NCBI RefSeq assembly: GCF_005887615.1
Contig: NZ_VANS01000001.1
Location: 483,415 to 547,414, forward strand
Origin: Sulfitobacter sabulilitoris
GTDB lineage: Bacteria > Pseudomonadota > Alphaproteobacteria > Rhodobacterales > Rhodobacteraceae
Direction: 5' to 3'
DNA: 64,000 nucleotides
The position numbers and the translations under genes are program-made. The notes beneath the pieces were generated by a model that saw nothing but the letters and a program-made list of their open reading frames with translations, did no database searches and was not told the origin of the DNA. Within the stretch, counting starts at the first letter, position 1, and every line of letters begins with the position of its first letter. Below, one piece after another: positions 45,832-55,208 of this stretch.

Positions 45832-46113
45832 GTAAGCCCCTGTTTTCAGGCCAGGCGGGTTTGTCCCGCCGATGTGTTGGCCCCGCGGAGGCGGGATCCG
45901 TTTTATCGCGCGCGGGCTTGGCCGTGGATTGGCGCCGCCCCCGTGCCTTGGTTCCATGAGGCAGCAGAAAATCGGCAAGGTCAACGCAAGTGTGCGCCGC
46001 TTGATCGCTTTTTTGCGACACTCGGACCGTCGGAAAACGACGAATGCGCCAGCGTGTCGCCCCATTTCGCGGCACATTCGACCCAGTGCCCGACCGCGCA
46101 ATCAGCCCTGCAA

Positions 46114-46893
46114 TCAGCCGCGCAGGGCGGACGGCGACGCACCGGTATGCTGTTGCATGAAGCGCGTGAAATAGGCCGCGCTGCCAAAGCCGAGGTGCCG
46201 CGCGACATCCTGCGCGGGCACACTGGTGGTCGCCAGCAGATCGCGCGCCGCGTAGATCACGCGCTCGGTCAAAAGCTCCGCCGCGGTCTTGCCGGTGGCC
46301 GCCTTGCAGGCCCGTGACAGATGTGTGGGCGTGACCGAAAGCGCCGCCGCGTGATCGGCCATCGTGGCGGTGCTGGCATACTCCGCGCTGATCCGCGCGC
46401 AATACCGGGCCGCCAGTCGCACGGCGGCGCGGGGCCGCTCTGTCAGATGCGCCTCCGATCCCATTTGCCGGCGCAGCCAGACCGATATCAGCGCTGCATA
46501 GGCCTCCACCGCCTGCTGGGACAGCGGGCGCGCCGCCGCCGCCTCGCGCTGTGCCGCTTCGATCAGGCCGGTCAGTTCCGACTGCGATTGAACATCGCGG
46601 ATCCGAAGCTGCGCCGGTCGATCGGGCAGGCGCAAATCGCTGCCGGGCGGGATCTCGACCACCAGCCCCATGCCCTGCCGCCCCAGTTCCAGCGCGAACA
46701 GATGGCCGCCCGGCACCAGGATGGCGTTATGGACACCGACGCCGCGACGCTGCCCGTCCAGCAGCAACCGCCCCTGGCCGCGTGTCACCCAGATCAACAG
46801 ATCCTGCGGCCGGTCGTGGGCCAGCGTCAGCCGCCAATCCTGCTGGCGCGTAAACTGCGGCAGGGTCAGGATGCGCACCGGGGCAAACGACAT
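46114..46893 (-). CDS. AraC-family transcriptional regulator
   Basis: A 259-residue regulator with an N-terminal cupin-like ligand domain (residues 1-110, QGRLLLDGQRRGVGVHNAILVPGGH) and a C-terminal double helix-turn-helix (MADHAAALSVTPTHLSRACKAATGKT; VPAQDVARHLGFGSAAYFTRFMQQHTGASPSAL). It is upstream of and in line with the ABC permeases. It probably controls the transporter or an unlinked regulon. A direct repeat of CAATTTTG lies just upstream. Confidence 0.9.
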   Translation of the reverse strand: MSFAPVRILTLPQFTRQQDWRLTLAHDRPQDLLIWVTRGQGRLLLDGQRRGVGVHNAILVPGGHLFALELGRQGMGLVVEIPPGSDLRLPDRPAQLRIRDVQSQSELTGLIEAAQREAAAARPLSQQAVEAYAALISVWLRRQMGSEAHLTERPRAAVRLAARYCARISAEYASTATMADHAAALSVTPTHLSRACKAATGKTAAELLTERVIYAARDLLATTSVPAQDVARHLGFGSAAYFTRFMQQHTGASPSALRG

Positions 46894-46920
46894 CAAGGCG
46901 GTCCCTTGGTTGAATTAAGA

Positions 46921-46939
46921 CAATTTTGAGGCAATTTTG
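46921..46939 (-). promoter_or_regulatory. Candidate AraC-family binding site (direct repeat)
   Basis: CAATTTTG is repeated at 46921-46928 and 46932-46939, an 11-bp period close to one helical turn, 28 bp upstream of the AraC gene. AraC proteins bind direct repeats with helical spacing. This AT-rich string stands out in the GC-rich background. Confidence 0.4.
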
Positions 46940-46986
46940 CACGGATATCGCGGCCAAACAAGTGGCGATATGAATACCGCCGACGG

Positions 46987-47871
46987 TCAACTCCCTGGCC
47001 GGACCCGCTGCCAGTCGCCCATCCTCGATCGAAACCAGGTGCGCTGCCGCTTGGCGAATTGCCGGGTCGCGACAACGGCGGCGTCGCGCGCCTGCTCCAG
47101 CGTCATCCGGCCGTCCAGGTGGGCCATCAGCTCCGGCACGCCGATGGCGCGGTGCGCGGGCAGGGCGGGGTCGTAGACCGGGCGCACGGCCGCGACCTCC
47201 TCCAACGCGCCGCCCGCGATCATCTGGTCGAACCGCCGCGCGATCCTGGCGTTCAGCCAGTCACGATCGACGTCGAACACCAGCGGCAGACAGGCGGCCA
47301 GCGGCAGCATCGGCGCACCGGTCTCGGCCTGCCAGTCCGACAGGCTGCGCCCGGTGGCGCGCTGCACTTCCCACGCACGCTGGACGCGGGCGCGATTGAC
47401 CCGGTCGATGCCCGCCGCCGTTCTCGCGTCGATCCCTGCCAGCAGGATATCGAGCGGCAGCGTATCCGCTTCGGCCCGGACCTCGGCGGGGGTGGGCGGA
47501 ATGTCGGCCAGCCCTTCGGTCAGCGCCCTGAAGTAAAGACCGGTGCCGCCCACGACGATCGGGCGTTCGGGACCTTTCAGGATCGGCGCGATTTCGCGCA
47601 GCCAATGCCCGGTGGAATAGGCCGCACCCGGCTGGACATGCCCATAGAGAAGATGCGGCGCGCGGGCTTCCTCTTCGGCGTCGGGGCGCGCGGTCAGAAC
47701 GCGCCAGCAGGCATAGACCTGGCTTGCGTCGGCATTTACGATGACCCCGCCCGCCGCCTGCGCGATTTCGAGCGCCAGCGCCGATTTGCCCGAAGCCGTG
47801 GGTCCGGCGATCAGCACAGGCAGATCGGGCGGCAGGGCGCGCCATCGCGCCATGGTTGCATCGCCTGTCAT
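46987..47871 (-). CDS. miaA: tRNA dimethylallyltransferase
   Basis: A 294-residue enzyme. The nucleotide loop is [18 protein letters not shown], followed by the family motif [19 protein letters not shown] and [16 protein letters not shown]. It adds dimethylallyl to A37 of tRNAs reading UNN codons. The start at 47871 ([10 protein letters not shown]) is chosen, though the ATG at 47853 is possible. It is divergent from pyrH. Confidence 0.93.
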   Translation of the reverse strand: MTGDATMARWRALPPDLPVLIAGPTASGKSALALEIAQAAGGVIVNADASQVYACWRVLTARPDAEEEARAPHLLYGHVQPGAAYSTGHWLREIAPILKGPERPIVVGGTGLYFRALTEGLADIPPTPAEVRAEADTLPLDILLAGIDARTAAGIDRVNRARVQRAWEVQRATGRSLSDWQAETGAPMLPLAACLPLVFDVDRDWLNARIARRFDQMIAGGALEEVAAVRPVYDPALPAHRAIGVPELMAHLDGRMTLEQARDAAVVATRQFAKRQRTWFRSRMGDWQRVRPGS

Positions 47872-47961
47872 TTTATCCGTCACCCTCGCGGTCTCGCATT
47901 GAACTGCCTTGCGTTTTCGGACATTTTGCCGGCAATCAAAACCCCAGATGCGGAGCAGCAC

Positions 47962-48690
47962 ATGACCCAAGACGAACCCAAAGTCACGTTCAACCGGGTC
48001 ATGCTGAAGATCTCGGGCGAGGCCTTGATGGGTGATCTGGGCTATGGCCTGCATCCGCCCACCGTCGAACGGATCGCCCGCGAGGTGCAGTCGGTGCACG
48101 AGCTTGGGGTCGAGATCTGCATGGTCATCGGTGGCGGCAACATCTTTCGCGGTCTTCAGGGATCGGCACAGGGGATGGAGCGCACGACAGCCGATTACAT
48201 GGGGATGCTGGCCACGGTGATGAACGCGCTGGCGATGCAATCGGCGCTGGAAGGCCTTGGGATTCACACGCGCGTCATTTCGGCCATCACCATGAACGAA
48301 GTGGCCGAACCCTATATCCGCCGCCGCGCCGTGCGCCACCTCGAGAAAAAGCGCGTTTGCATCTTTGCGGCGGGCACGGGAAACCCGTATTTCACCACCG
48401 ATACCGCCGCCACGCTGCGCGCCAACGAAATGTCCTGCGAGGCGATCTTCAAGGGCACCAAGGTCGATGGCGTCTATGACAAGGACCCCAACAAGTTCGA
48501 TGACGCGGTGCGCTACACGACCGTGTCGTACGACGATGTGCTGGCCAAACGTCTGGGTGTGATGGATGCCAGTGCGATCGCGCTGGCGCGCGACAACAAC
48601 CTGCCGATCATCGTGTTCTCGCTCGATGAACCGGGCGGCTTTCGCGGCATCCTGGCAGGCCAGGGCACCTATACCCGCGTTCAGGGCTGA
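47962..48690 (+). CDS. pyrH: UMP kinase
   Basis: A 242-residue bacterial UMP kinase. It opens [13 protein letters not shown], with the conserved phosphate loop [10 protein letters not shown], the uridine-binding [12 protein letters not shown] and the C-terminal [13 protein letters not shown]. It converts UMP to UDP. Usually pyrH is followed directly by frr; here a Hint-domain gene lies between them. Confidence 0.96.
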   Translation: MTQDEPKVTFNRVMLKISGEALMGDLGYGLHPPTVERIAREVQSVHELGVEICMVIGGGNIFRGLQGSAQGMERTTADYMGMLATVMNALAMQSALEGLGIHTRVISAITMNEVAEPYIRRRAVRHLEKKRVCIFAAGTGNPYFTTDTAATLRANEMSCEAIFKGTKVDGVYDKDPNKFDDAVRYTTVSYDDVLAKRLGVMDASAIALARDNNLPIIVFSLDEPGGFRGILAGQGTYTRVQG

Positions 48691-48783
48691 GCGCCGCACT
48701 TCGCGACAATTCGAACTTTAACCCGATGTTGAAGCCCCCTGGCGCACAGCTTGTCCCGAATTCCGGGTTCAAGGGGGTGCGTC

Positions 48784-49917
48784 ATGCCAAGCGTCGGACT
48801 TATTTTTCTGGGGAACTTTGCCGAAGCGGATACCGACGAATCCAACTGGAGCAATGAAAACGACAACGTCTTTGATGGACGCCACGACAACCGCACCATC
48901 AAGGCGCTGACCGCCGACGTGACCGAACCGCAAAACGACGGCGTCGCCTATGACGACGACCAAGGATCGGCGGCGAGCGAAATCACCTACGATCTGGGCG
49001 ACGGCGCGGGCAGCAGGACGATCACCCAGGATTCGGTGGCCGTGTACCTGGTGACCATAGAGCGCGGCGACGGCACCACCTTTGATACCCGTGTCAACAT
49101 CATCCAGTTGGTGAACGGCGATACCTTCGTCACCGAGAACAGCAACGGGGCCAGCCTTGACAACATCGCCATCCAGTCGATCACCGTCGGCACCCTGGTC
49201 GAAGATAACGCGTCAGGATGGTTCACCGCCAACAGCGCCGATGGGGCATCGGTGGTCTGTTTCGTGGCGGGCACCCGGATCAGAACGCCGCGCGGCGATA
49301 TCCCGGTCGAGCACCTGGCGCCCGGCGATCTTGTGCTGACGGCCGATCACGGGGCGCAGCCCATCGTCTGGTGCGCGGCGCAGACGCTATGCCCCGACGC
49401 GAGCACACGGCCCATCACGATCGAGGCGGGCGCGCTCGGGCCCAATCGCCCCTCGGCGCCGCTTTTGGTGTCGCCGCAACACCGGATCGTGCTGCGGTCG
49501 CGGATCATCCGGCGGCTTTATGGCGATCGGGATGTCCTTGTCGCCGCCAAGGCGCTTTTGGGCATCGCCGGGTGCCACAGCCTGTCCGCGCCCGGACATG
49601 CGACCGAGGGCTGCGCCACCGTCCGGTATCACCATATCCTGCTGGCCCGCCACGAGATCGTGATCGCCAACGGGGCCTTTGCCGAGACGTTTCTGCCCGG
49701 TCCGACGGCGCTTGCGGCGCTTGAAGGGGCCGCGCGCATCAGCCTGCGCGCCCATCTGGACGCGACCGGGCGCCGCGCCGAGGACTACCGGCCCTGTCGC
49801 CCCGTCGTGCGCGGTCACGCCTGCGACGACCTGCTGTCGCGCCACCTGCGCCACGCGCGCCCGCTCTTTGCGCGCACCGGACCCGGGGGCCAGAGCGACG
49901 CCCGCTCCATCGCCTGA
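48784..49917 (+). CDS. Hint-domain protein inserted between pyrH and frr
   Basis: A 377-residue protein. The N-terminal 155 residues are an acidic beta-rich domain without signal peptide (ITYDLGDGAGSRTIT, LVNGDTFVTEN). The Hint_2 domain begins at Cys159 (CFVAGTRIRTPRGDIPVEHL) with SPQHRIVL. The C-terminus is Arg/His-rich. It is related to the C-terminal part of the 19378 protein but lacks calcium repeats. The start is the ATG after AAGGGGG. It may be secreted by a C-terminal or unusual signal; the function is unknown. Confidence 0.83.
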   Translation: MPSVGLIFLGNFAEADTDESNWSNENDNVFDGRHDNRTIKALTADVTEPQNDGVAYDDDQGSAASEITYDLGDGAGSRTITQDSVAVYLVTIERGDGTTFDTRVNIIQLVNGDTFVTENSNGASLDNIAIQSITVGTLVEDNASGWFTANSADGASVVCFVAGTRIRTPRGDIPVEHLAPGDLVLTADHGAQPIVWCAAQTLCPDASTRPITIEAGALGPNRPSAPLLVSPQHRIVLRSRIIRRLYGDRDVLVAAKALLGIAGCHSLSAPGHATEGCATVRYHHILLARHEIVIANGAFAETFLPGPTALAALEGAARISLRAHLDATGRRAEDYRPCRPVVRGHACDDLLSRHLRHARPLFARTGPGGQSDARSIA

Positions 49918-50046
49918 CGGACGGCGCCCTCGCGGCTCCGGGGTTGCAATGGTGTCGGCGGTCTATACAAGCCCCGCGACTTGGGTCTATAAAACCCGAA
50001 AATCAGGCGTCCGCGACAGGGCGCGCACACGGGCTGAGAGGCATAA

Positions 50047-50610
50047 ATGTCAGAAGATTTCATGTTGGACACCGACGATCTGAAACGCCGGATGGACGGG
50101 GCGATCGCAAGCCTGCGCACCGAATTCGCGAGCCTGCGCACCGGGCGCGCGTCATCCTCGATGCTCGAGCCGGTGATGGTGGACGCCTACGGCCAGAAAA
50201 CGCCGATCAACCAGGTCGGCACCGTCAACGTGCCCGAACCGCGGATGGTCACGATCAACGTCTGGGACAAGGCGATGGTCGGCAAGGTCGAAAAGGCGAT
50301 CCGCGAAAGCGGTCTGGGCATCAACCCGCAACTCAACGGCACGATCATCATGCTGCCGATCCCCGAATTGAACGAGGAACGCCGCGCGCAGCTTTCCAAG
50401 GTTGCCGGGCAATATGCCGAACACGCGCGGGTGTCGATCCGCAACATCCGCCGCGACGGCATGGACCAGATCAAGAAGGGCAAGGCCGATGGCCTGTCCG
50501 AGGACGACCAGAAGATCTGGGAAGCCGAGGTTCAGGACCTGACGAACACCTATATCGCGCAGATCGACGAGGCGCTGGAGACGAAACAAGCCGAAATCAT
50601 GCAGGTGTGA
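50047..50610 (+). CDS. frr: Ribosome recycling factor
   Basis: A 187-residue RRF of standard length. The N-terminal helix [32 protein letters not shown]-like central part and C-terminal [20 protein letters not shown] are all present. With EF-G it splits the post-termination ribosome. Confidence 0.96.
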   Translation: MSEDFMLDTDDLKRRMDGAIASLRTEFASLRTGRASSSMLEPVMVDAYGQKTPINQVGTVNVPEPRMVTINVWDKAMVGKVEKAIRESGLGINPQLNGTIIMLPIPELNEERRAQLSKVAGQYAEHARVSIRNIRRDGMDQIKKGKADGLSEDDQKIWEAEVQDLTNTYIAQIDEALETKQAEIMQV

Positions 50611-50711
50611 GCCGCCGATATGCGGCCGGGCCGGATGGCACATGCGGCGCTGCGGCCCCAGACGACACCCTGCAATCAGGCGACGCATCCCGCGCGCTGA
50701 AAGGAATGTGA

Positions 50712-51464
50712 ATGGCGGCCCTGTCCGAAGCGTCCTCCCGAATCCTGTCCGATCATCCCCCCGGTGGCCCGCGGCATGTGGCGATCATCATGGATGGCAA
50801 CGGCCGCTGGGCCACGCAACGCGGGCGCCCGCGGCTTTTCGGGCACCACGCCGGGGCGCGCCGGGTCCGCGAAATCGTCGAAGCCTGCCCCGATTTCGGG
50901 GTCGAATACCTGACGATCTTTGCCTTTTCGACGGAAAACTGGAAACGCACCCAGGTCGAAGTGGCCGGATTGATGAGCCTGTTTCGCCGCTACATCAGCC
51001 GCGAGGCCCGATCGCTGAGCGAATTTGGGGTGCGCGTGCGCTTTATCGGCGACCGGGTGCGGCTGGATGACAAGCTTATCCGCCTGATGGACGACCTCGA
51101 GGCGATCACCGCCGACAAGACCCGCGTGAACCTGACGATCGCGCTGAATTACGGTGGCCGCGACGAGGTTGCACGCGCCACCCAGCGACTGGCGCAGGAT
51201 GTCGCCGCGGGGCGGTTGAACCCCGACGACGTGGATGAAGAAACCCTGCCAAAGTATTTGGATACTTACGTTTTACCAGATCCCGACCTCGTAATCCGCA
51301 CCAGCGGCGAGGCGCGGATCTCGAACTTTTTGCTGTGGCAGTCAGCCTACGCGGAGTATGAATTCATCGATACCCTCTGGCCCGATTTCAGCAAGACGGA
51401 ATTCGGCGCGCTGTGCGCCAGCTACGGCGGGCGCGAGCGGCGCTACGGCGGGGTGCGCACATGA
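50712..51464 (+). CDS. uppS: Isoprenyl transferase (undecaprenyl diphosphate synthase)
   Basis: A 250-residue cis-prenyltransferase. The catalytic loop is IIMDGNGRWATQRGRPR, the SFSTENW motif reads FAFSTENWKR, and the C-terminal signature is RTSGEARISNFLLWQSAYAE. It makes the C55 carrier lipid for cell wall and O-antigen. It starts after GAAAGGAATG and overlaps cdsA by ATGA. Confidence 0.95.
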   Translation: MAALSEASSRILSDHPPGGPRHVAIIMDGNGRWATQRGRPRLFGHHAGARRVREIVEACPDFGVEYLTIFAFSTENWKRTQVEVAGLMSLFRRYISREARSLSEFGVRVRFIGDRVRLDDKLIRLMDDLEAITADKTRVNLTIALNYGGRDEVARATQRLAQDVAAGRLNPDDVDEETLPKYLDTYVLPDPDLVIRTSGEARISNFLLWQSAYAEYEFIDTLWPDFSKTEFGALCASYGGRERRYGGVRT

Positions 51465-52267
51465 CCGGCGCATCGGTGGACCGGCCAGAGAAATGGGGCG
51501 ATCTGGCGGCCCGGATGGGGTCGGGGGCGGCGATGGTCGTCATCGGGCTTTGGGGCGTCTGGATGGGCGGGCACGTGTTTCACGTGCTGGTCGCGCTGAT
51601 CTGCGGGCTGATGGTCTGGGAACTGGTGGGCATGCTGCACCCCGCGACACGCCCCGTGTCGGTGCAACTGGGCGGGCTGGCCGGGGCGGCCACGCTGCTG
51701 GCGGTGTACCTGCCGGTGGGGTTCGCGTTGCCCATCCTGCTGGCGCCCGCGCTGGTCGGTTTCGGTCAGCTCGAGAAGAACCGCACGCTCTACATGGTGT
51801 TTGCCGTGCTGGTCCTGCTGTCGGGCTACGGCATGATGGCGGTGCGCGACGATCTTGGGTTCGGCTGGATGTTGTGGCTGGTCACGGTGGTCGTGGCGAC
51901 CGATGTGGTGGGGTATTTCGCCGGTCGCATGATCGGCGGGCCAAAATTCTGGCCCCGCGTCAGCCCGAAAAAAACATGGTCCGGCACCGCGGCGGGCTGG
52001 ATCGGTGCGGCGCTGGTCGGGCTGGCGTTCTCGATCAACACCGGCGCCAGCGCGCAACTGATCGGCGTGTCGATCGCACTGTCGATGGCCAGCCAGATGG
52101 GCGACATCGCCGAAAGCGCGGTCAAGCGCAAGATGGGGGTCAAGGACAGCTCGGCACTCATTCCCGGACACGGCGGCCTGCTGGACCGCTTTGACGGCAT
52201 GCTGGGCGCCTCGGTCTTCTTGCTGATCATCGGCCAGTTCATCGGCTTCCCGCCGGGGTTGGGCTAG
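51461..52267 (+). CDS. cdsA: Phosphatidate cytidylyltransferase
   Basis: A 268-residue membrane enzyme with about eight helices. The CDP-transferase signature SQMGDIAESAVKRKMGVKDS followed by LIPGHGGLLDRFDG is exact. It makes CDP-diacylglycerol for phospholipid synthesis. It is translationally coupled to uppS. Confidence 0.95.
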   Translation: MTGASVDRPEKWGDLAARMGSGAAMVVIGLWGVWMGGHVFHVLVALICGLMVWELVGMLHPATRPVSVQLGGLAGAATLLAVYLPVGFALPILLAPALVGFGQLEKNRTLYMVFAVLVLLSGYGMMAVRDDLGFGWMLWLVTVVVATDVVGYFAGRMIGGPKFWPRVSPKKTWSGTAAGWIGAALVGLAFSINTGASAQLIGVSIALSMASQMGDIAESAVKRKMGVKDSSALIPGHGGLLDRFDGMLGASVFLLIIGQFIGFPPGLG

Positions 52268-52272
52268 TCGCG

Positions 52273-53448
52273 ATGCCGCGACGGGTCAGCATTTTCGGCG
52301 CCACGGGCTCCATCGGGCAGAACACCATCGATCTGATCGCGCGGGCGCCCGGCGACTATACCGTCGTGGCGCTGACCGGTGCGACGAATATCGACCGGCT
52401 GGCCCGCGACGCGCGCGCCCTGAACGCCCAGATTGCCATCACCGCACACGACGACCTGTTGGCGGACCTGCGCGCCGCCCTGTCCGGAACCGGGATCGAG
52501 GTTGCGGCCGGCGCGCGGGCGGTCGAGGAGGCGGCGAGCCGTCCGGCGGACTGGGTGATGTCGGCCATCGTCGGGCACGCCGGGCTGGCCCCCGGGCTGG
52601 CCGCCTTGCGACAGGGCGCGACGCTGGCGCTGGCCAACAAGGAATCGCTGGTCTGCGCCGGGGCGTTGATGCTGGGCACGGCCAGGGCGCACAATGCGCG
52701 GATCCTGCCGGTGGACAGCGAACATTCGGCGGTGTTTCAGGCATTGACGGGCGAGGACATGGCAGCCGTCGAGCGCGTGATCATCACCGCATCCGGCGGC
52801 GCATTCCGCGACTGGCCGATCGAGGATCTGGCCGCGGCGACCCCCGGTCAGGCGGCCACGCACCCCAATTGGGAGATGGGCCAAAGGATCACCATCGATT
52901 CCGCATCGATGTTCAACAAAGCGATGGAAGTTATTGAAACTCGTGAATTTTTCGGCGTTGATCCCGACCAGATCGAAGTCCTGGTGCACCCTGAATCTAT
53001 GGTGCACGCGCTTGTCGGCTTTCGCGACGGTGCCTTGATGGCGCATGTGGGGCCTGCGGATATGCGCCATGCCATCGGCTACGCGCTGCACTGGCCCGAA
53101 CGGCGCCACATCCCGGTCGAACGGCTGGATCTGGCGGCCATCGGATCGCTGAGTTTCCGCCCGCCCGACGACACCCGCTGGCCCGCTTTGCGCCTTGCGC
53201 GCGACGTGATGGCCATGGGCGGTCTGGCCGGTGCGGTGTTCAATGCCGCCAAGGAATGTGCACTGGACGGGTTCATCGCGGGGCGGATCACATTTCCCGA
53301 AATGGCACAGGTCGTAGAGACCGTGCTGGACCGGATCGCGACCCGGGGAGGTCATATTGACGCCACCATGACCCTTGATAACGTCGCGCAAGCAGACCAT
53401 GTGGCACGACAAGAGGCCCGCGCGGTCATCGAAAAAAGAGCAGGGTAG
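52273..53448 (+). CDS. dxr: 1-deoxy-D-xylulose 5-phosphate reductoisomerase
   Basis: A 391-residue enzyme. The NADPH loop VSIFGATGSIGQNT, the metal site LPVDSEHSAVFQ, the substrate flexible loop TASGGAFRDWP and the MNHPNWEMG-like THPNWEMGQRITIDSA are present. It is the first committed step of the MEP isoprenoid pathway, feeding UppS. Five bases separate it from cdsA. Confidence 0.96.
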   Translation: MPRRVSIFGATGSIGQNTIDLIARAPGDYTVVALTGATNIDRLARDARALNAQIAITAHDDLLADLRAALSGTGIEVAAGARAVEEAASRPADWVMSAIVGHAGLAPGLAALRQGATLALANKESLVCAGALMLGTARAHNARILPVDSEHSAVFQALTGEDMAAVERVIITASGGAFRDWPIEDLAAATPGQAATHPNWEMGQRITIDSASMFNKAMEVIETREFFGVDPDQIEVLVHPESMVHALVGFRDGALMAHVGPADMRHAIGYALHWPERRHIPVERLDLAAIGSLSFRPPDDTRWPALRLARDVMAMGGLAGAVFNAAKECALDGFIAGRITFPEMAQVVETVLDRIATRGGHIDATMTLDNVAQADHVARQEARAVIEKRAG

Positions 53449-53461
53449 AAATTTGGACATC

Positions 53462-54802
53462 ATGGCACTGATCCCGCAGTTCGGCGGTTTGATCTGGACG
53501 ATTGCGGCTTTCGTACTGGCGTTGTCGGTTATCGTGGCGATCCACGAATACGGCCATTACATCGTCGGGCGCTGGTCGGGCATTCATGCCGATGTGTTCA
53601 GCCTTGGCTTTGGACCGGTGCTGTATTCGCGGTATGACAAACGCGGCACCCGCTGGCAGGTGGCGCTGCTGCCCTTTGGCGGCTACGTGAAATTCGCGGG
53701 CGACGCCAACGCCGCCTCGGGCAAGGATGCGGATGCGATGGCCGAGGTCGAAACGGACCCCGAGGCCCTGCGCCGCACCATGCATGGTGCGCCGCTCTGG
53801 GCGCGCGCGGCGACGGTGGCGGCGGGGCCGGTGTTCAATTTCGCGTTGTCGATCATCGTTTTTTCCGCCGTGGTCCTGTCAAGCGGGGTGGCCCGCGATC
53901 CGCTGACCGTCGGCGATTTGCGGCCCTTGCCGTTCGAGCCGCGCGGCCTTCAGACCGGGGACGAATTGTTGGCGATCAACGACACGCCCGTGCCCAGCCT
54001 CGAGGACGACGCCTATTCCAGCTTCATCTCGGGTCTGCCCAAGACACCCACGCTGCAATACCGCGTGCGCCGCGACGGGGTCGAACAGGTGGTGCCGGGC
54101 GCCTATCTGCTGCCGCCGCTGGTGTCGGCGCTCAGCCCGCAGAGCGCGGCACTTGGCGCCGATCTTGAGGTCGGCGACGTGATCATCGCGATCGACGGCG
54201 AACCGATTTTCGCCTTTGATCAGCTCAAGCAGGCGGTCGAGGGCGGCAACGGCGCGCCGCTGGCGCTGACGATCTGGCGCGACGGCGACACGCTCGACGT
54301 GACCCTGACCCCAAAGCGCGTGGACGAACCGCAACCCGACGGCGGTTTCGTCACCCATTGGCGTATCGGCATCGCCGGCGGCATGGCATTCGAACCCGCC
54401 ACGCAATCGCCCGGCGTCGGCGAAGCGATCGGCAGCGGCGTCGCCCAGACCTGGCGGATCATCAACGGCTCGCTGTCCGGGCTGGGCCACATGATCACCG
54501 GCGCAATCAGCACCTGCAACCTGTCGGGGCCCATCGGCATCGCGCAGACAAGCGGCGCGATGGCCAGCCAGGGGGCGCAGTCCTTCGTGTGGTTCATCGC
54601 GGTGCTCAGCACGGCGGTCGGGCTGCTGAACCTGTTTCCCATCCCGGCGCTGGATGGCGGGCACCTTGTGTTCTACGCCTACGAGGCCGTGACCGGCAAA
54701 CCGCCGAGCGACGGCGCGCTGCGCATCCTGATGACCGCCGGTCTCGCGATGGTGCTGACGCTGATGGTGTTCGCGCTTGGCAACGATCTGTTCTGCCCCT
54801 GA
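53462..54802 (+). CDS. rseP: Site-2 protease RseP
   Basis: A 446-residue membrane metalloprotease. The zinc motif is VAIHEYGHYIVG, the third ligand region NLFPIPALDGGHLV, and two PDZ-like domains lie between (LQTGDELLAINDTPVPS; LEVGDVIIAIDGEPI). It performs intramembrane cleavage in envelope stress signalling and clears signal peptides. The ATG at 53462 is taken; a TTG at 53453 is an alternative. Confidence 0.94.
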   Translation: MALIPQFGGLIWTIAAFVLALSVIVAIHEYGHYIVGRWSGIHADVFSLGFGPVLYSRYDKRGTRWQVALLPFGGYVKFAGDANAASGKDADAMAEVETDPEALRRTMHGAPLWARAATVAAGPVFNFALSIIVFSAVVLSSGVARDPLTVGDLRPLPFEPRGLQTGDELLAINDTPVPSLEDDAYSSFISGLPKTPTLQYRVRRDGVEQVVPGAYLLPPLVSALSPQSAALGADLEVGDVIIAIDGEPIFAFDQLKQAVEGGNGAPLALTIWRDGDTLDVTLTPKRVDEPQPDGGFVTHWRIGIAGGMAFEPATQSPGVGEAIGSGVAQTWRIINGSLSGLGHMITGAISTCNLSGPIGIAQTSGAMASQGAQSFVWFIAVLSTAVGLLNLFPIPALDGGHLVFYAYEAVTGKPPSDGALRILMTAGLAMVLTLMVFALGNDLFCP

Positions 54803-54911
54803 TCCGGGGGCAGGGCGGCGCATCGGCCATATCGGCGCGCAGACCGGATGAAATTGCCATGATTACGCCACATTTCGACAAAATCGCGTCATAATCGCAG
54901 GTTATGCAGGG

Positions 54912-54932
54912 GTCACCAAAGCAATAGGTGAC
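54912..54932 (+). promoter_or_regulatory. Hairpin that can cover the ribosome site of the 41-aa gene
   Basis: GTCACC (54912-54917) can pair with GGTGAC (54927-54932), which overlaps the Shine-Dalgarno AGGTGA of the next gene. The loop is 9 nt. TTATGCA occurs on both outer sides of the hairpin. Confidence 0.4.
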
Positions 54933-54934
54933 TT

Positions 54935-55060
54935 ATGCAAACGATTCAAAACAGCTACCGCGGCCTCAGCCTCCTGATGGATCTCAACTGGGATCTGGCC
55001 CTCTATCTGTGCACCATCGCGCTGGCGCTTCTGGCCGGGGCCTTTGTCGGCAGCCTCTAA
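54935..55060 (+). CDS. Small membrane protein, 41 aa
   Basis: A 41-codon frame with AGGTGA two bases before its start region. The product MQTIQNSYRGLSLLMDLNWD has a hydrophobic C-terminal half (YLCTIALALLAGAFVGSL). It is followed at once by a strong terminator, so it forms a separate small gene between rseP and bamA. From memory close relatives exist in other Rhodobacteraceae. Function unknown. Confidence 0.7.
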   Translation: MQTIQNSYRGLSLLMDLNWDLALYLCTIALALLAGAFVGSL

Positions 55061-55091
55061 GTTACACAATTGCAACGGTTTCGACCCTGAC

Positions 55092-55122
55092 AGGCGCCCA
55101 CTGGGCGCCTATTTAGTTGTTT
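55092..55122 (+). terminator. Strong terminator after the 41-aa gene
   Basis: AGGCGCCC-ACT-GGGCGCCT is a perfect 8-bp stem with a 3-nt loop, followed by ATTTAGTTGTTT. It separates the upstream cluster from bamA. Confidence 0.85.
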
Positions 55123-55144
55123 GGCCAAATTGGGCTACATGGTT

Positions 55145-55173
55145 TTGACAAGACAGGCTATTCTGGGTACTCA
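55145..55173 (+). promoter_or_regulatory. Predicted promoter of bamA
   Basis: TTGACA (55145-55150) and TACTCA (55168-55173) are spaced by 17 bp, just after the terminator at 55092-55122 and 36 bp before the bamA ATG. The -35 box is a perfect consensus. Confidence 0.55.
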
Positions 55174-55208
55174 CATACTCAACATTGTCTTAAGATTGGG
55201 TTTGAACC

